DNA from: Bacilliculturomica massiliensis
GTDB lineage: Bacteria; Bacillota; Clostridia; Peptostreptococcales; Anaerovoracaceae
Reading direction: 5' to 3'
Length of the DNA: 64,000 bases
Assembly (NCBI RefSeq): GCF_900605495.1
Contig: NZ_LR027603.1
Coordinates: 1,117,997-1,181,996, forward strand
This document shows positions 9,112 through 17,086 of the stretch, piece after piece. The position numbers were made by a program, and so were the translations under genes. Position 1 is the first letter of the stretch; each line of letters begins with the position of its first letter. Below the pieces are notes generated by a model, which was not told the DNA's origin, ran no database searches, and was given only the letters and a program-made list of their open reading frames with translations.

Positions 9112-10174
9112 TACGGAAAATCGCATCAGCAGGGTCAGGGAACGATTTGCAGGTCTGGGCGTAGACGGTCTGCTCATCACGAAGCAGGAGAATCAGGCTT
9201 ACGTGACGGGCTTTTCTTCCGACGATCTCTTTGTGATCCTGACGGAGAAAGAGCAGTACATCATGACGGACTCCCGTTACACGGAAACGGTGGCGGATCA
9301 CTGTCCGGACTTCCGCCTGGTGGAGTCAAAGAAAGATTATGGTCTGTCCGACTTTCTGGCGGAGCTGGCTCTGCCCGTGCTGGGCTATGAACAGGAGGCC
9401 ATGACCGTAGGAGAGTACAGACGCCTTGCGGATAAGCTGGGGGAGAAGCGTCTTTCAGGCACGTCCGGACTGGTGGAGAGCGTCCGCGTCATCAAAGACG
9501 AGCGGGAGATCGAGACCATCGGCAGGGCCGCGGCTCTGGGAGACCGCTGTTTCAGCCACATGCTCTCCTGGTTCAGGGAAGGCGTTACCGAGAGAGAAGC
9601 GGCGCTGGAGATCGAAATGTTCTTCAAGAGCAATGGAGCGTCCCGGCTGTCCTTCGACACCATCTGCATTTTCGGGCCGCACACCTCGCTGCCTCACGGA
9701 GTGCCGGGGGAAACGCCGTTAAAAAAAGGCGATCTGATCACTATGGATTTCGGCTGTGTGGTGGACGATTACTGTTCCGACATGACCCGCACCATCGCGT
9801 TCGGGTCTGCTACGGAGGAACAGAAGGAGGTCTATCAGATCGTACTGGAAGCGCAGCTTGCCGGTGTGAATGGGCTGAAAGCGGGGATGACCTGCCGGGA
9901 GGGCGACCGCCTCTGCCGGGACGTCATCGAGGCCGCCGGCTACGGCGCGTATTTTGGTCATGGAACCGGCCACGGCGTAGGCCTTGAGATCCATGAAGCG
10001 CCCACTTTGGGACCCCGAAGCGACGAAACGCTCCAGGAAAATATGACAGTCACCATCGAGCCGGGGATCTATCTCCCAAAAAAATTCGGCGTTCGAATTG
10101 AAGACTTGGCAATCGTGACTTCTTTTGGTATAATGAACAAGGTCTGTTCTGCAAAAGAACTCATTATTCTCTAG
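9101..10174 (+). CDS. M24 family metallopeptidase (Xaa-Pro aminopeptidase/dipeptidase type)
   Basis: 357 residues. An N-terminal creatinase-like domain (to about residue 125) is followed by a pita-bread domain with all five metal ligands: the two Asp of TMDFGCVVDDYCSDMTRT, His in GHGTGHGVGLEIHE, Glu in VTIEPGIY and Glu in VRIEDLA. It should remove a residue N-terminal to proline. The start is TTG 9101 within the end of ylbF. A consensus-like promoter for efp lies inside its last 70 bases. PepP, PepQ and YqhT-type members are hard to separate; the position directly before efp is where YqhT/PapA lies in Bacillus. Confidence 0.92.
   Translation: MTNNTENRISRVRERFAGLGVDGLLITKQENQAYVTGFSSDDLFVILTEKEQYIMTDSRYTETVADHCPDFRLVESKKDYGLSDFLAELALPVLGYEQEAMTVGEYRRLADKLGEKRLSGTSGLVESVRVIKDEREIETIGRAAALGDRCFSHMLSWFREGVTEREAALEIEMFFKSNGASRLSFDTICIFGPHTSLPHGVPGETPLKKGDLITMDFGCVVDDYCSDMTRTIAFGSATEEQKEVYQIVLEAQLAGVNGLKAGMTCREGDRLCRDVIEAAGYGAYFGHGTGHGVGLEIHEAPTLGPRSDETLQENMTVTIEPGIYLPKKFGVRIEDLAIVTSFGIMNKVCSAKELIIL
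10106..10134 (+). promoter_or_regulatory. Sigma-A-type promoter for efp inside the 3' end of the peptidase gene
   Basis: -35 TTGGCA (10106-10111), a 17-base spacer and -10 TATAAT (10129-10134) with an extended TGG. It would give efp a leader of about 140 bases and let it be expressed independently of the upstream operon. Confidence 0.65.
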
Positions 10175-10280
10175 TTTTCGCGGAATAACACGGGAATAAG
10201 GCGGGGCGAAGCGGTCCATAAGCACGTTACAGCGATCGATTCCATTCGATTTCAGCATAGCAGCATACTGGAGGGAAATT

Positions 10281-10841
10281 ATGATTTATGCAAGCGATTT
10301 CAGAAAAGGCGTAACCTTTGAAATTAACGGCGAACCCCATGTGGTTCTGGATTTCCAGCACGTGAAGCCGGGCAAGGGAGCCGCGTTCGTGAGAACGAAG
10401 TACAGAAACATTTTGACAGGAGCCACCAGAGAAGAGGCGTTCAACCCGAACGACAAATTCCCTAAGGCTCACATCGACACGAAGCAGATGCAGTATCTCT
10501 ATAACGACGGAGAGCTGTATTACTTCATGGATCAGGAGAGCTTCGATCAGGTTCCTCTGACTGCGGATCAGGTGGAGGACGCGATCAAATACCTGAGAGA
10601 AAACGACACCGCTACCATCAAGTTCTACAAGGGCAACGCCTTCCTCGTGGAAGCGCCGAACTTCGTAAACCTGAAGATCATTGAGACGGAGCCGGGCGTG
10701 AAGGGCGACACCGCCACCAACGTGACCAAGTCCGCCACGGTGGAGACCGGCGCTGTCATCCAGGTGCCTATTTTCATCGAAGAGGGCGAGCTGGTCCAGA
10801 TCGACACCAGAACTGGCGAATATCTGGGAAGAGCAAAATAG
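10281..10841 (+). CDS. efp: Elongation factor P
   Basis: 186 residues, the standard size. EF-P binds stalled ribosomes between P and E sites and helps form bonds at polyproline stretches. The KOW-like N-terminal domain has the loop [14 protein letters not shown] that carries the modifiable basic residue at its tip, and the C-terminal OB domains end in the signature [18 protein letters not shown] 10281 is preceded by GGAGG. It has its own upstream promoter and ends at a strong terminator, so it is probably a single-gene unit. Confidence 0.98.
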   Translation: MIYASDFRKGVTFEINGEPHVVLDFQHVKPGKGAAFVRTKYRNILTGATREEAFNPNDKFPKAHIDTKQMQYLYNDGELYYFMDQESFDQVPLTADQVEDAIKYLRENDTATIKFYKGNAFLVEAPNFVNLKIIETEPGVKGDTATNVTKSATVETGAVIQVPIFIEEGELVQIDTRTGEYLGRAK

Positions 10842-10862
10842 TTTTCCAGAGAAAAAGAGAAG

Positions 10863-10897
10863 AAAATTTCGCAGGGATCTCTCTGCGAAATTTTTTC
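10863..10897 (+). terminator. Intrinsic terminator after efp
   Basis: 11-base stem AAATTTCGCAG / CTGCGAAATTT with a short loop, followed by a T-run. Confidence 0.9.
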
Positions 10898-10947
10898 TAT
10901 GCACCGGCGTAGGGCGCCGGCCGTGATTCAGAAAAAGGGTGACATAT

Positions 10948-11994
10948 ATGGGAAGAAGACACAGAAAGAAGAAGAAGATACTGCCGATCATCGTGGGAAT
11001 CGCAGCTGTCTTTGTCATCGCTTTCGCAGGCTTTACGGTGTGGATGAATTCCGCGGCTAAACCCGTGGACGAAGGGAACACGGAGCAGGTCTCCGTCACG
11101 ATCCCATCCGGTACCGGGACGGGAGGCATTGCGCAGATACTCGAGGAAAAGGGGTTGATCAGCAGCGCCGCCGTCTTTAAATTTCAGTCGCGGTCTAAGG
11201 GATACGACGGCAAATACAAGGCCGGGGAATATTCGCTGACCGCCTCCATGTCCATGACGGAGATCATGGACGCGCTGGTGTCGGGAAACGTGAATACCAT
11301 GCGGTTCACCATTCCTGAGGGTTATACGGTGAAACAGACGCGGGACAAGCTGGCCGCCGAGGGACTGGTCAACGGGGACCTTTTCGATCAGGAAGTGGCA
11401 TCCGGGCAGTTTGATTATCGGTTTCTGGACGGAGCTCCTTCGGGAGAAAACAGACTGGAGGGCTATCTGTATCCGGAGACCTACGACGTATTTACCACAG
11501 CCAACGAACACGACATCATCAACCGAATGCTTGCCCAGTTCGATAAGATCTTTACAGATGAATTTTACAGCCGGGCCAGGGAACGGAATCTTTCGGTCAA
11601 CGAGGTCCTGACCATCGCGTCTATGATCGAGAGGGAGACGCGGGTAGACAGCGAGCGCGCCAAGGTGGCCAGCGTTATCTACAACCGCCTGGAGCAAGGC
11701 AGAAAGCTGCAGATCGACGCCACCGTGCAGTATGCGCTGGGCGAGCAGAAGGAGCGGCTGCTCTACAAGGACCTGGAGATCGACTCTCCTTACAATACAT
11801 ACAAAATAGAAGGACTGCCTCCCGGACCGATCTGTTCTCCCGGAGTTGCGTCCATCAAAGCAGCTCTCTATCCGGAGGACACAGATTATCTGTTTTACGT
11901 TTTAAAGCCCGAACTCAACGGAGAACACAATTTCGCCGAAACGGAAAAGCAGTTCCAAAACTACAAAAATCAGTACATCAATGCCATCAAATAG
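10948..11994 (+). CDS. mltG: Endolytic transglycosylase MltG
   Basis: About 348 residues. A basic N-terminus (GRRHRKKKK) leads into one membrane segment (about residues 10-32); the rest is the extracellular YceG domain. MltG cuts nascent glycan strands at the membrane and sets chain length. Family landmarks are LEGYLYPETYDV, the catalytic glutamate in ASMIERET, the block VASVIYNRLEQG and the closing HNFAETEKQFQNY. ATG 10948 is preferred to an in-frame GTG at 10939 because of spacing from AAAGGG. The methyltransferase downstream overlaps its end closely, as in the Bacillus yrrL-yrrM pair. Confidence 0.94.
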   Translation: MGRRHRKKKKILPIIVGIAAVFVIAFAGFTVWMNSAAKPVDEGNTEQVSVTIPSGTGTGGIAQILEEKGLISSAAVFKFQSRSKGYDGKYKAGEYSLTASMSMTEIMDALVSGNVNTMRFTIPEGYTVKQTRDKLAAEGLVNGDLFDQEVASGQFDYRFLDGAPSGENRLEGYLYPETYDVFTTANEHDIINRMLAQFDKIFTDEFYSRARERNLSVNEVLTIASMIERETRVDSERAKVASVIYNRLEQGRKLQIDATVQYALGEQKERLLYKDLEIDSPYNTYKIEGLPPGPICSPGVASIKAALYPEDTDYLFYVLKPELNGEHNFAETEKQFQNYKNQYINAIK

Positions 11995-12001
11995 GAGTGT
12001 T

Positions 12002-12703
12002 ATGAACATTGTCACAGAACCGGTAACCGAATATCTGGACAGTCTGTACAGGCCCGCAAATGATTTCCTGGCGGAACTTCGCAGGACCTGCGAGGAACAG
12101 ATGATACCCATCGTCCTCCGGGACGCGGAGAGTCTGATCCTCCAGCTGCTGCGGCTGCAGCGTCCAGAACGGATACTGGAGATCGGCACGGCGGCGGGGT
12201 ATTCCGCCATCGCCTTTGCCTTGGAATGTCCGGAGGCGAAGATCGTCACGCTGGAGCTCTCGGAGAGATCCGCGGACACGGCCCGGGAAAATATTGAACG
12301 GGCGGGCTGCTCCGATTCCATCTGGGTCCTTGGGGGAGACGCCAGAGAAAGTCTGGCCCGGCTGGCCGCCGCATATGAAGCCGAGGGGAAAGAGACGGGC
12401 CAGCCGCCGGAGCTTTTCGACTTCGTCTTCATCGACGCGGCCAAGGGACACTATCAGGAGTTCTGGGACGGCGCGGCGCCCCTGATGAAAGAAGGGTGCC
12501 TGGTGGTTTCGGACAACGTTCTTTTTAAAGGAATGACGGCATCCGATCAGTTCATACCGGAGCGCCGCCAGAAAACCATAACAAACCGCATGCGGAGTTT
12601 CCTGCGATTTCTCACGCAGACGGAGGGCATCCGGACCGCCGTTCTGCCCGTGGGCGACGGCGTGGCCGTGAGCATCGTCGGCAAAGCGCCGTCAGCGCGG
12701 TGA
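12002..12703 (+). CDS. trmR: O-methyltransferase, probable tRNA 5-hydroxyuridine methyltransferase TrmR
   Basis: 233 residues of the class I SAM-dependent methyltransferase family 3. The SAM motif is ILEIGTAAGYSAIAFA and the metal-binding region FDFVFIDAAKGHYQEFW. In Bacillus the orthologous position (yrrM, after mltG) encodes TrmR, which methylates ho5U34 of tRNA to mo5U34; the U32 protein at 14118 may supply that hydroxylation. ATG 12002 follows AGGAG; the frame is open to an ATG at 11981, but that lies inside mltG. It ends at a strong terminator. Confidence 0.82.
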   Translation: MNIVTEPVTEYLDSLYRPANDFLAELRRTCEEQMIPIVLRDAESLILQLLRLQRPERILEIGTAAGYSAIAFALECPEAKIVTLELSERSADTARENIERAGCSDSIWVLGGDARESLARLAAAYEAEGKETGQPPELFDFVFIDAAKGHYQEFWDGAAPLMKEGCLVVSDNVLFKGMTASDQFIPERRQKTITNRMRSFLRFLTQTEGIRTAVLPVGDGVAVSIVGKAPSAR

Positions 12704-12736
12704 ATTGATCGAAGTGAAAAATTGAATACAGGCAGG

Positions 12737-12767
12737 AAAAAGCCGCGCGTCAGCGCGGCTTTTTTTA
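12737..12767 (+). terminator. Intrinsic terminator after the mltG-trmR unit
   Basis: Perfect stem AGCCGCGC / GCGCGGCT with a GTCA-type loop and a run of six or more T. Confidence 0.93.
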
Positions 12768-12917
12768 TGATCTGAACAGGGTGTGGAAGAAACATGCCGC
12801 AACAGCAAAATTCTATACATGTTCGGATCGTCGGATGAGCGGTAAAATGATAAAAGCATACGAAATGCGACAAGGTAGAGGGGGAATGTCAATATTACAC
12901 AAAGTAAAGGGGGAAAG

Positions 12918-13331
12918 ATGAGAAATCGCATTCGGGAAATTATGCAGGCTCAGGGAATGACGATACAGACTTTGGCCAATAAATCCGACGTCAGCAGAAG
13001 AACCGTACAGAACATTGTAAACGGAATGGAATCCTGCCACATGGAGACCATGGTCAAAATTGCCGAGGCGCTCGGGGTATCTCTGGCGGAAATATTTTTA
13101 GAACCTTATGAAACGATTGTGCGCTATGGAGAAAGATCGGAAGAAGCCGACAAGGCGGCGGTTCCCAGCACCATGGAAATAGCAGAAGAACACGGCGCAT
13201 ATTCCGTTCCGGCAGCCGGAGAAAACAGTGAAGGACTCGCAGAAGCTGTCTATCACTGTTTCGCGTATCTGCCGCAGGAGGTTCAGAGGGAATTTTTCCA
13301 GCTCTGCTATTGCAACGGGAAACGTAAATAG
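12918..13331 (+). CDS. Small XRE-family helix-turn-helix regulator
   Basis: 137 residues. Residues 1-60 form a Cro/CI-type helix-turn-helix (MTIQTLANKSDVSRRTVQNI, then KIAEALGVSLAEIF). The rest is acidic and unlike any domain I know, with a tyrosine/cysteine-containing end. It has a strong AAAGGGGGAAAG site before ATG 12918 and lies between two terminators, so it is its own transcript. Its target is unknown; it is not a neighbour of phage or toxin genes. Probably a housekeeping regulator rather than a phage repressor. Confidence 0.85.
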   Translation: MRNRIREIMQAQGMTIQTLANKSDVSRRTVQNIVNGMESCHMETMVKIAEALGVSLAEIFLEPYETIVRYGERSEEADKAAVPSTMEIAEEHGAYSVPAAGENSEGLAEAVYHCFAYLPQEVQREFFQLCYCNGKRK

Positions 13332-13333
13332 AA

Positions 13334-13389
13334 GAAAAAGAACCGGCATCCAGGGAGAGTATCCGCCCGCCTGCCGGTTCTTCTTTTTC
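13334..13389 (+). terminator. Intrinsic terminator after the XRE regulator
   Basis: Long stem GAACCGGCA / TGCCGGTTC, extended by A-rich and T-rich flanks, with a T-rich tail; the loop is about 23 bases. Confidence 0.85.
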
Positions 13390-13466
13390 GGGGAAACTCC
13401 ACAGGACCAATGCAGGAAGAATACCGCAGTGCGTTTCGTGCAGTCTCGTGATATGCATACTATATG

Positions 13467-13495
13467 TGAACAAATGCTCCCGGATCTGGTATACT
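13467..13495 (+). promoter_or_regulatory. Extended -10 promoter for the deacylase gene
   Basis: TATACT at 13490-13495 preceded by TGG, 17 bases after a weak -35 (TGAACA). It lies 28 bases before ATG 13523. Confidence 0.5.
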
Positions 13496-13522
13496 TAGAT
13501 AAAGAACAGGAGGACGACGGCG

Positions 13523-14011
13523 ATGGAACAATATAAGATCGTATACGACGCCCTGGATCAGATGGGCGTCGCTTATCAGGTGGCGGAGCATCCGCCGGTC
13601 ATGACTGCGGAAGAAGCGGACCGCTATATCGAGGGAATGCCCGGCGTGCGCACCAAGACGCTGTTTCTGTGCAACAAAAAAGGTACGGAACATTATCTGG
13701 TGGTCCTGGACGACAGCAAACGCGTGGATATGAAACAGCTGGCGGAGCTTTTGGGAGAGAAAGGACTGCGTTTCGCTTCGTCCCAGAGACTCATGGATAA
13801 ACTGTCCCTCTATCCGGGGGCGGTCTCTCTCTTCGGGCTGATCAACAACAGAGAGAAGGATGTGAAAGTCTGTTTAGATCGGGAAATGCTCTCGGAAGAT
13901 CAGGTCACCTTTCACCCCAACGACAATACCAGGACGCTGTTTCTTTCCACGGAGGACATGCTGCGGTTTCTGAGGGAAAGCGGTTACGAATACCGGCTCG
14001 TCGATCTGTAG
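13523..14011 (+). CDS. YbaK/PrdX-type aminoacyl-tRNA deacylase
   Basis: 162 residues of the YbaK/ProX editing-domain family, which hydrolyses mischarged tRNA-Pro (Ala- or Cys-tRNA-Pro). Matching features are the early HPPVMTAEEAD block, the conserved KTLFLCNKKGTEHYLVVLDDSKRVD strand and the lysine/glycine region of GAVSLFGLINN. It resembles PrdX of proline-fermenting clostridia, but no proline reductase genes are in this window. An AGGAGG site precedes ATG 13523, and it has its own promoter. The exact tRNA specificity is not readable. Confidence 0.85.
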   Translation: MEQYKIVYDALDQMGVAYQVAEHPPVMTAEEADRYIEGMPGVRTKTLFLCNKKGTEHYLVVLDDSKRVDMKQLAELLGEKGLRFASSQRLMDKLSLYPGAVSLFGLINNREKDVKVCLDREMLSEDQVTFHPNDNTRTLFLSTEDMLRFLRESGYEYRLVDL

Positions 14012-14058
14012 AAGGATGAGCTTTCCGGAGGCGGACGGCGTTCCGTCTCCGTCCGTTC

Positions 14059-14087
14059 TTGTAAAACTCTGCCGGAAATGGTATACT
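14059..14087 (+). promoter_or_regulatory. Sigma-A-type promoter for the U32 gene
   Basis: -35 TTGTAA (14059-14064), 17-base spacer and -10 TATACT (14082-14087) with an extended TGG. The gene begins 31 bases on. Confidence 0.65.
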
Positions 14088-14117
14088 ATAAGAGACAGAA
14101 AAGGAGATCGAACATAG

Positions 14118-15341
14118 ATGAAGAAAATAGAACTGCTGGCGCCGGCCGGCGATCTGGAGAAACTGAAAATAGCGGTGGATTACGGGGCAGACGCCGTCTA
14201 TCTGGGAGGCGAGATGTTCGGACTGCGGGCCGGGGCCCGCAATTTTTCGCTGGAGGATATGCGGGCGGGGGTAGAATACGCCCACGGAAAAGGCCGAAAA
14301 GTGCACCTTACCGTGAACATTTTTGCTCACAATGAAGATATGAACAGTCTGGATGATTATCTGCGCCAGGTGGGAGAAATTCCTTTTGACGCGTTTATCG
14401 TGTCTGATCCGGGCGTCATCTGCGCGCTGAAAGAAGCCGTGCCCGGGGCGGAGATCCATCTCTCCACTCAGGCCAATACGACGAATTACAGGTCCGCCGC
14501 CTTCTGGCACAGTCAGGGCGTGAAGCGAGTGGTTCTGGCCAGAGAGCTTTCTCTGGCGGAGATCAGGGAGATCAGGGAGAAGACGCCGGGGTCACTGGAG
14601 CTGGAGGCCTTCATCCACGGGGCCATGTGCATTTCCTATTCCGGACGCTGCCTGCTCAGCAATTTTATGACGGAGCGCGACGCCAACCGGGGTCTCTGCG
14701 CCCATCCCTGCCGGTACAAATACCAGCTGGTGGAGGAGAAGAGGCCCGGGGAGTATTATCCCATTGAGGAAGACGGACGGGGAAGCTATATTTTCAACTC
14801 AAAAGATCTCTGCATGATCGCGCACATTCCCGATCTCATCGGAGCGGGACTGGCTTCCGTCAAGATCGAAGGGCGGATGAAGAGCATTTTTTACGTGGCG
14901 GCTGTAGTGGGCGCTTACCGCCGCGCTATCGACGCATGGTATGCCGATCCGGAGCATTACCGGGAGGATCCCGCCTGGTTTGGGGAACTGGCAAAGGTGA
15001 GCAACCGAAGGTTCACCACAGGATTCTACTACGGCAGACCGGATCACACGGACCAGAATTATGAGACCAGTTCCTATTACCGGGATTACGATTTCATCGG
15101 CCTGATAAAGGACTACGATCCTGCTTCGGGGCTGGCTCTGGTGGAGCAGAGAAACAAGATCTGCCTGGGAGACCAGGTGGAGGTCTTCGGACCGGGAACC
15201 GATTTCTTCACTCAGTCCGTGGGCGTCCTTTTAAACCAGGATCGGGAGCCGATCTCTTCAGCGCCTCATCCGCAGCAGATGGTCTATATCAAGATGGAAC
15301 AGCCTGTTTCGGAAAATTTTATGGTGCGGAGAAGAAAATGA
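14118..15341 (+). CDS. U32 family protein, probable tRNA hydroxylation protein TrhP
   Basis: 407 residues. The family core is ELLAPAGDLEKLKIAVDYGADAVY-like at the N-terminus and the signature region EAFIHGAMCISYSGRCLLSN, followed by cysteines in NRGLCAHPCRYKY that can hold an iron-sulfur cluster. U32 proteins were long called collagenase-like peptidases; TrhP members make 5-hydroxyuridine at tRNA position 34. With the TrmR-like methyltransferase at 12002 this gives both steps to mo5U34. In Bacillus the two genes are closer; here an XRE regulator and a deacylase lie between them. Its stop is followed directly by a palindromic repeat. Confidence 0.85.
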   Translation: MKKIELLAPAGDLEKLKIAVDYGADAVYLGGEMFGLRAGARNFSLEDMRAGVEYAHGKGRKVHLTVNIFAHNEDMNSLDDYLRQVGEIPFDAFIVSDPGVICALKEAVPGAEIHLSTQANTTNYRSAAFWHSQGVKRVVLARELSLAEIREIREKTPGSLELEAFIHGAMCISYSGRCLLSNFMTERDANRGLCAHPCRYKYQLVEEKRPGEYYPIEEDGRGSYIFNSKDLCMIAHIPDLIGAGLASVKIEGRMKSIFYVAAVVGAYRRAIDAWYADPEHYREDPAWFGELAKVSNRRFTTGFYYGRPDHTDQNYETSSYYRDYDFIGLIKDYDPASGLALVEQRNKICLGDQVEVFGPGTDFFTQSVGVLLNQDREPISSAPHPQQMVYIKMEQPVSENFMVRRRK

Positions 15342-15342
15342 T

Positions 15343-15405
15343 GATATAATAGCCGCAAGCGGCGCAGGCATGCGCTGATTTTATCATGATGGCCGGCGGC
15401 CGGGA
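15343..15405. repeat. Dispersed palindromic repeat, copy 1
   Basis: Immediately after the U32 stop codon. It holds TATAATAGCCGC AAGCGGC and then GCATGCGC...GATTTTATCATGATGGCC GGCGGCC. The same modules, slightly changed, recur at 21966-22087, including ATCATGATGGCC versus CCATGATGGCC. Repetitive extragenic palindromes of this kind are usually non-coding. Confidence 0.6.
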
Positions 15406-15420
15406 AGGGGCGCCGGAAAA

Positions 15421-15450
15421 ATGACCGTCAAAAGAAAGTGATATTATACT
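15421..15450 (+). promoter_or_regulatory. Possible promoter for the CorC/HlyC-type gene
   Basis: -35-like ATGACC (15421-15426), 18-base spacer and -10 TATACT (15445-15450), about 50 bases before the start at 15499. The -35 match is only 4 of 6. Confidence 0.4.
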
Positions 15451-15498
15451 GGATACGGCGCGGCGGAACAGCGCGCCGCAAACAAGGAGGAATCAAGA

Positions 15499-16905
15499 AT
15501 GTCGGACCCTAGTCCCGAACCCGCTATAGCTATGGAGATCGCGCTGACGCTGATCGTACTGCTGACGCTGATCGACGCTTTTTTCTCTTCCGCAGAGACG
15601 GCTTTCGCCGCGCTCAACAAGAACCGGCTGAAACAGCTGACGGCGGAGGGAAACAGGAGAGCGGAGCTGCTGCTGGGTGTGGCTGAGGAGCCAAATAAAT
15701 TTTTATCTGTGAACCGCATGTTTATCACGCTGGCCGGTCTGTTCGCCAGCGCCGTGGCGGCCGCGGGAATGACGGGACCGCTCAGCGGATTTCTGAAAAG
15801 CTGCGGCGTGCCCTGGGAACGGGAGATCGCCCTGGTGCTCATAACGCTGGCGCTGGCCTACGTCGTACTGGTGTTTGGGATCATGTTTCCCAAGAGACTG
15901 GCGTTCCGCAATGTTGAAAAGACGGCGCTGTTCTGCGTGGGACCAGTGCTGTTTCTCAAAAAGTTGTTCGCGCCGTTTCACGCGCTGCTCTCGGCCACAG
16001 TGTCCCTGCTCATGAGACTGACCGGGACCGATCAGTTTTCCCAGCACGAAGAGTATTCTGTGGATGAGATCAAATCCATGCTGGAAGTAGGGCAGGAGGC
16101 GGGACATCTGAATCCCACCGGACGGGAGATGATCTACAGCGTTTTTGAGTTCGCGGATAAAGTGGCCTATGAGATCATGACGCCGCGGACGGACGTATAT
16201 TCCATCGATATCAACGACGATCTCAGCCAATATATCGACGAACTGCTGGAAGAGCGTTATTCCCGTATTCCTGTCTACGACAAAGACGGAGACGATATCA
16301 TAGGCGTGCTGTACATGAAGGATTTCTTTCTGGAAGCCAGAAAGGTGGGCTTTGAGAAAGTGGATATCCGTCCTCTGCTGCAGAAGCCGTTCTTCGTTCC
16401 GGAGAGCAAAAAGATCAACGATCTGTTTTCCACCCTTCAGAAAGAGCGGATGCACATCGCGGTGCTCATCGACGAATACGGCGGTTTTTCCGGCATCGTG
16501 ACCATGGAGGATATCGTGGAAGAGATCGTGGGCAACATCGACGACGAGTATGACGATGACGAGCCCAAGCTGGAACAGCTGGACGAATCCACCTGGCTGG
16601 CGGACGGTCAATACTATCTGGACGATCTCAGCGAAGCGCTGGGCTACCAGTTTGAATCGGAAAACAACGAGACCATCGGCGGTCTGGTCATCGACCTCAT
16701 CGGAGAGATACCCGACGAGGACGAACCGGAGGACCGCATCGTGGAGTATGAAGGCTGTATCTTCAAAGTGGAATCGGTAAAAGACAGGCGGATCGACAAG
16801 GTGAGGATCACCATACCGCCGTCGCCGGAAGAACCTTCCGGAAGCGCGGAGGAGCAGGCAGAACCTGCTGGAAACGCAGCGGCGGCAGAGAGAACAGAAA
16901 AATAA
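15499..16905 (+). CDS. Hemolysin-family/CNNM-type membrane protein with CBS domains
   Basis: 468 residues. An N-terminal DUF21 (CNNM) domain with three to four membrane segments spans about residues 1-170 (signature FFSSAETAFAALNKNRL). A Bateman pair of CBS domains follows (MTPRTDVYSIDIN, then RIPVYDKDGDDIIGVLYMKD and MHIAVLIDEYGGFSGIVTMEDIVEEIVG), and then a CorC/HlyC C-terminal domain. Such proteins are linked to magnesium or cobalt efflux in Gram-positives. The last 30 residues are Glu/Ala-rich and low in complexity. An AAGGAGG site precedes ATG 15499; the gene ends at a strong terminator. Confidence 0.92.
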   Translation: MSDPSPEPAIAMEIALTLIVLLTLIDAFFSSAETAFAALNKNRLKQLTAEGNRRAELLLGVAEEPNKFLSVNRMFITLAGLFASAVAAAGMTGPLSGFLKSCGVPWEREIALVLITLALAYVVLVFGIMFPKRLAFRNVEKTALFCVGPVLFLKKLFAPFHALLSATVSLLMRLTGTDQFSQHEEYSVDEIKSMLEVGQEAGHLNPTGREMIYSVFEFADKVAYEIMTPRTDVYSIDINDDLSQYIDELLEERYSRIPVYDKDGDDIIGVLYMKDFFLEARKVGFEKVDIRPLLQKPFFVPESKKINDLFSTLQKERMHIAVLIDEYGGFSGIVTMEDIVEEIVGNIDDEYDDDEPKLEQLDESTWLADGQYYLDDLSEALGYQFESENNETIGGLVIDLIGEIPDEDEPEDRIVEYEGCIFKVESVKDRRIDKVRITIPPSPEEPSGSAEEQAEPAGNAAAAERTEK

Positions 16906-16919
16906 TAAAAAAGAAACAT

Positions 16920-16972
16920 AACCCCCTTATCCTGTGAATACAATGAGAGTAAACAGGACAAGGGGGTTTTTC
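16920..16972 (+). terminator. Intrinsic terminator between the CBS protein gene and spoIIIAA
   Basis: 16-base near-perfect stem (AACCCCCTTATCCTGT / ACAGGACAAGGGGGTT), loop of 17 bases, then a T-rich tail. Confidence 0.93.
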
Positions 16973-17086
16973 TATTCTGTTATACCGTCCCGCAGCCCGG
17001 TCCGCAAGACGCGGCGGGACCCATCGGGACGTAAAGAGGGAACAGATGAAAAGGAACGATACGAGAGGGGAAAAGGAGATCGGGGA

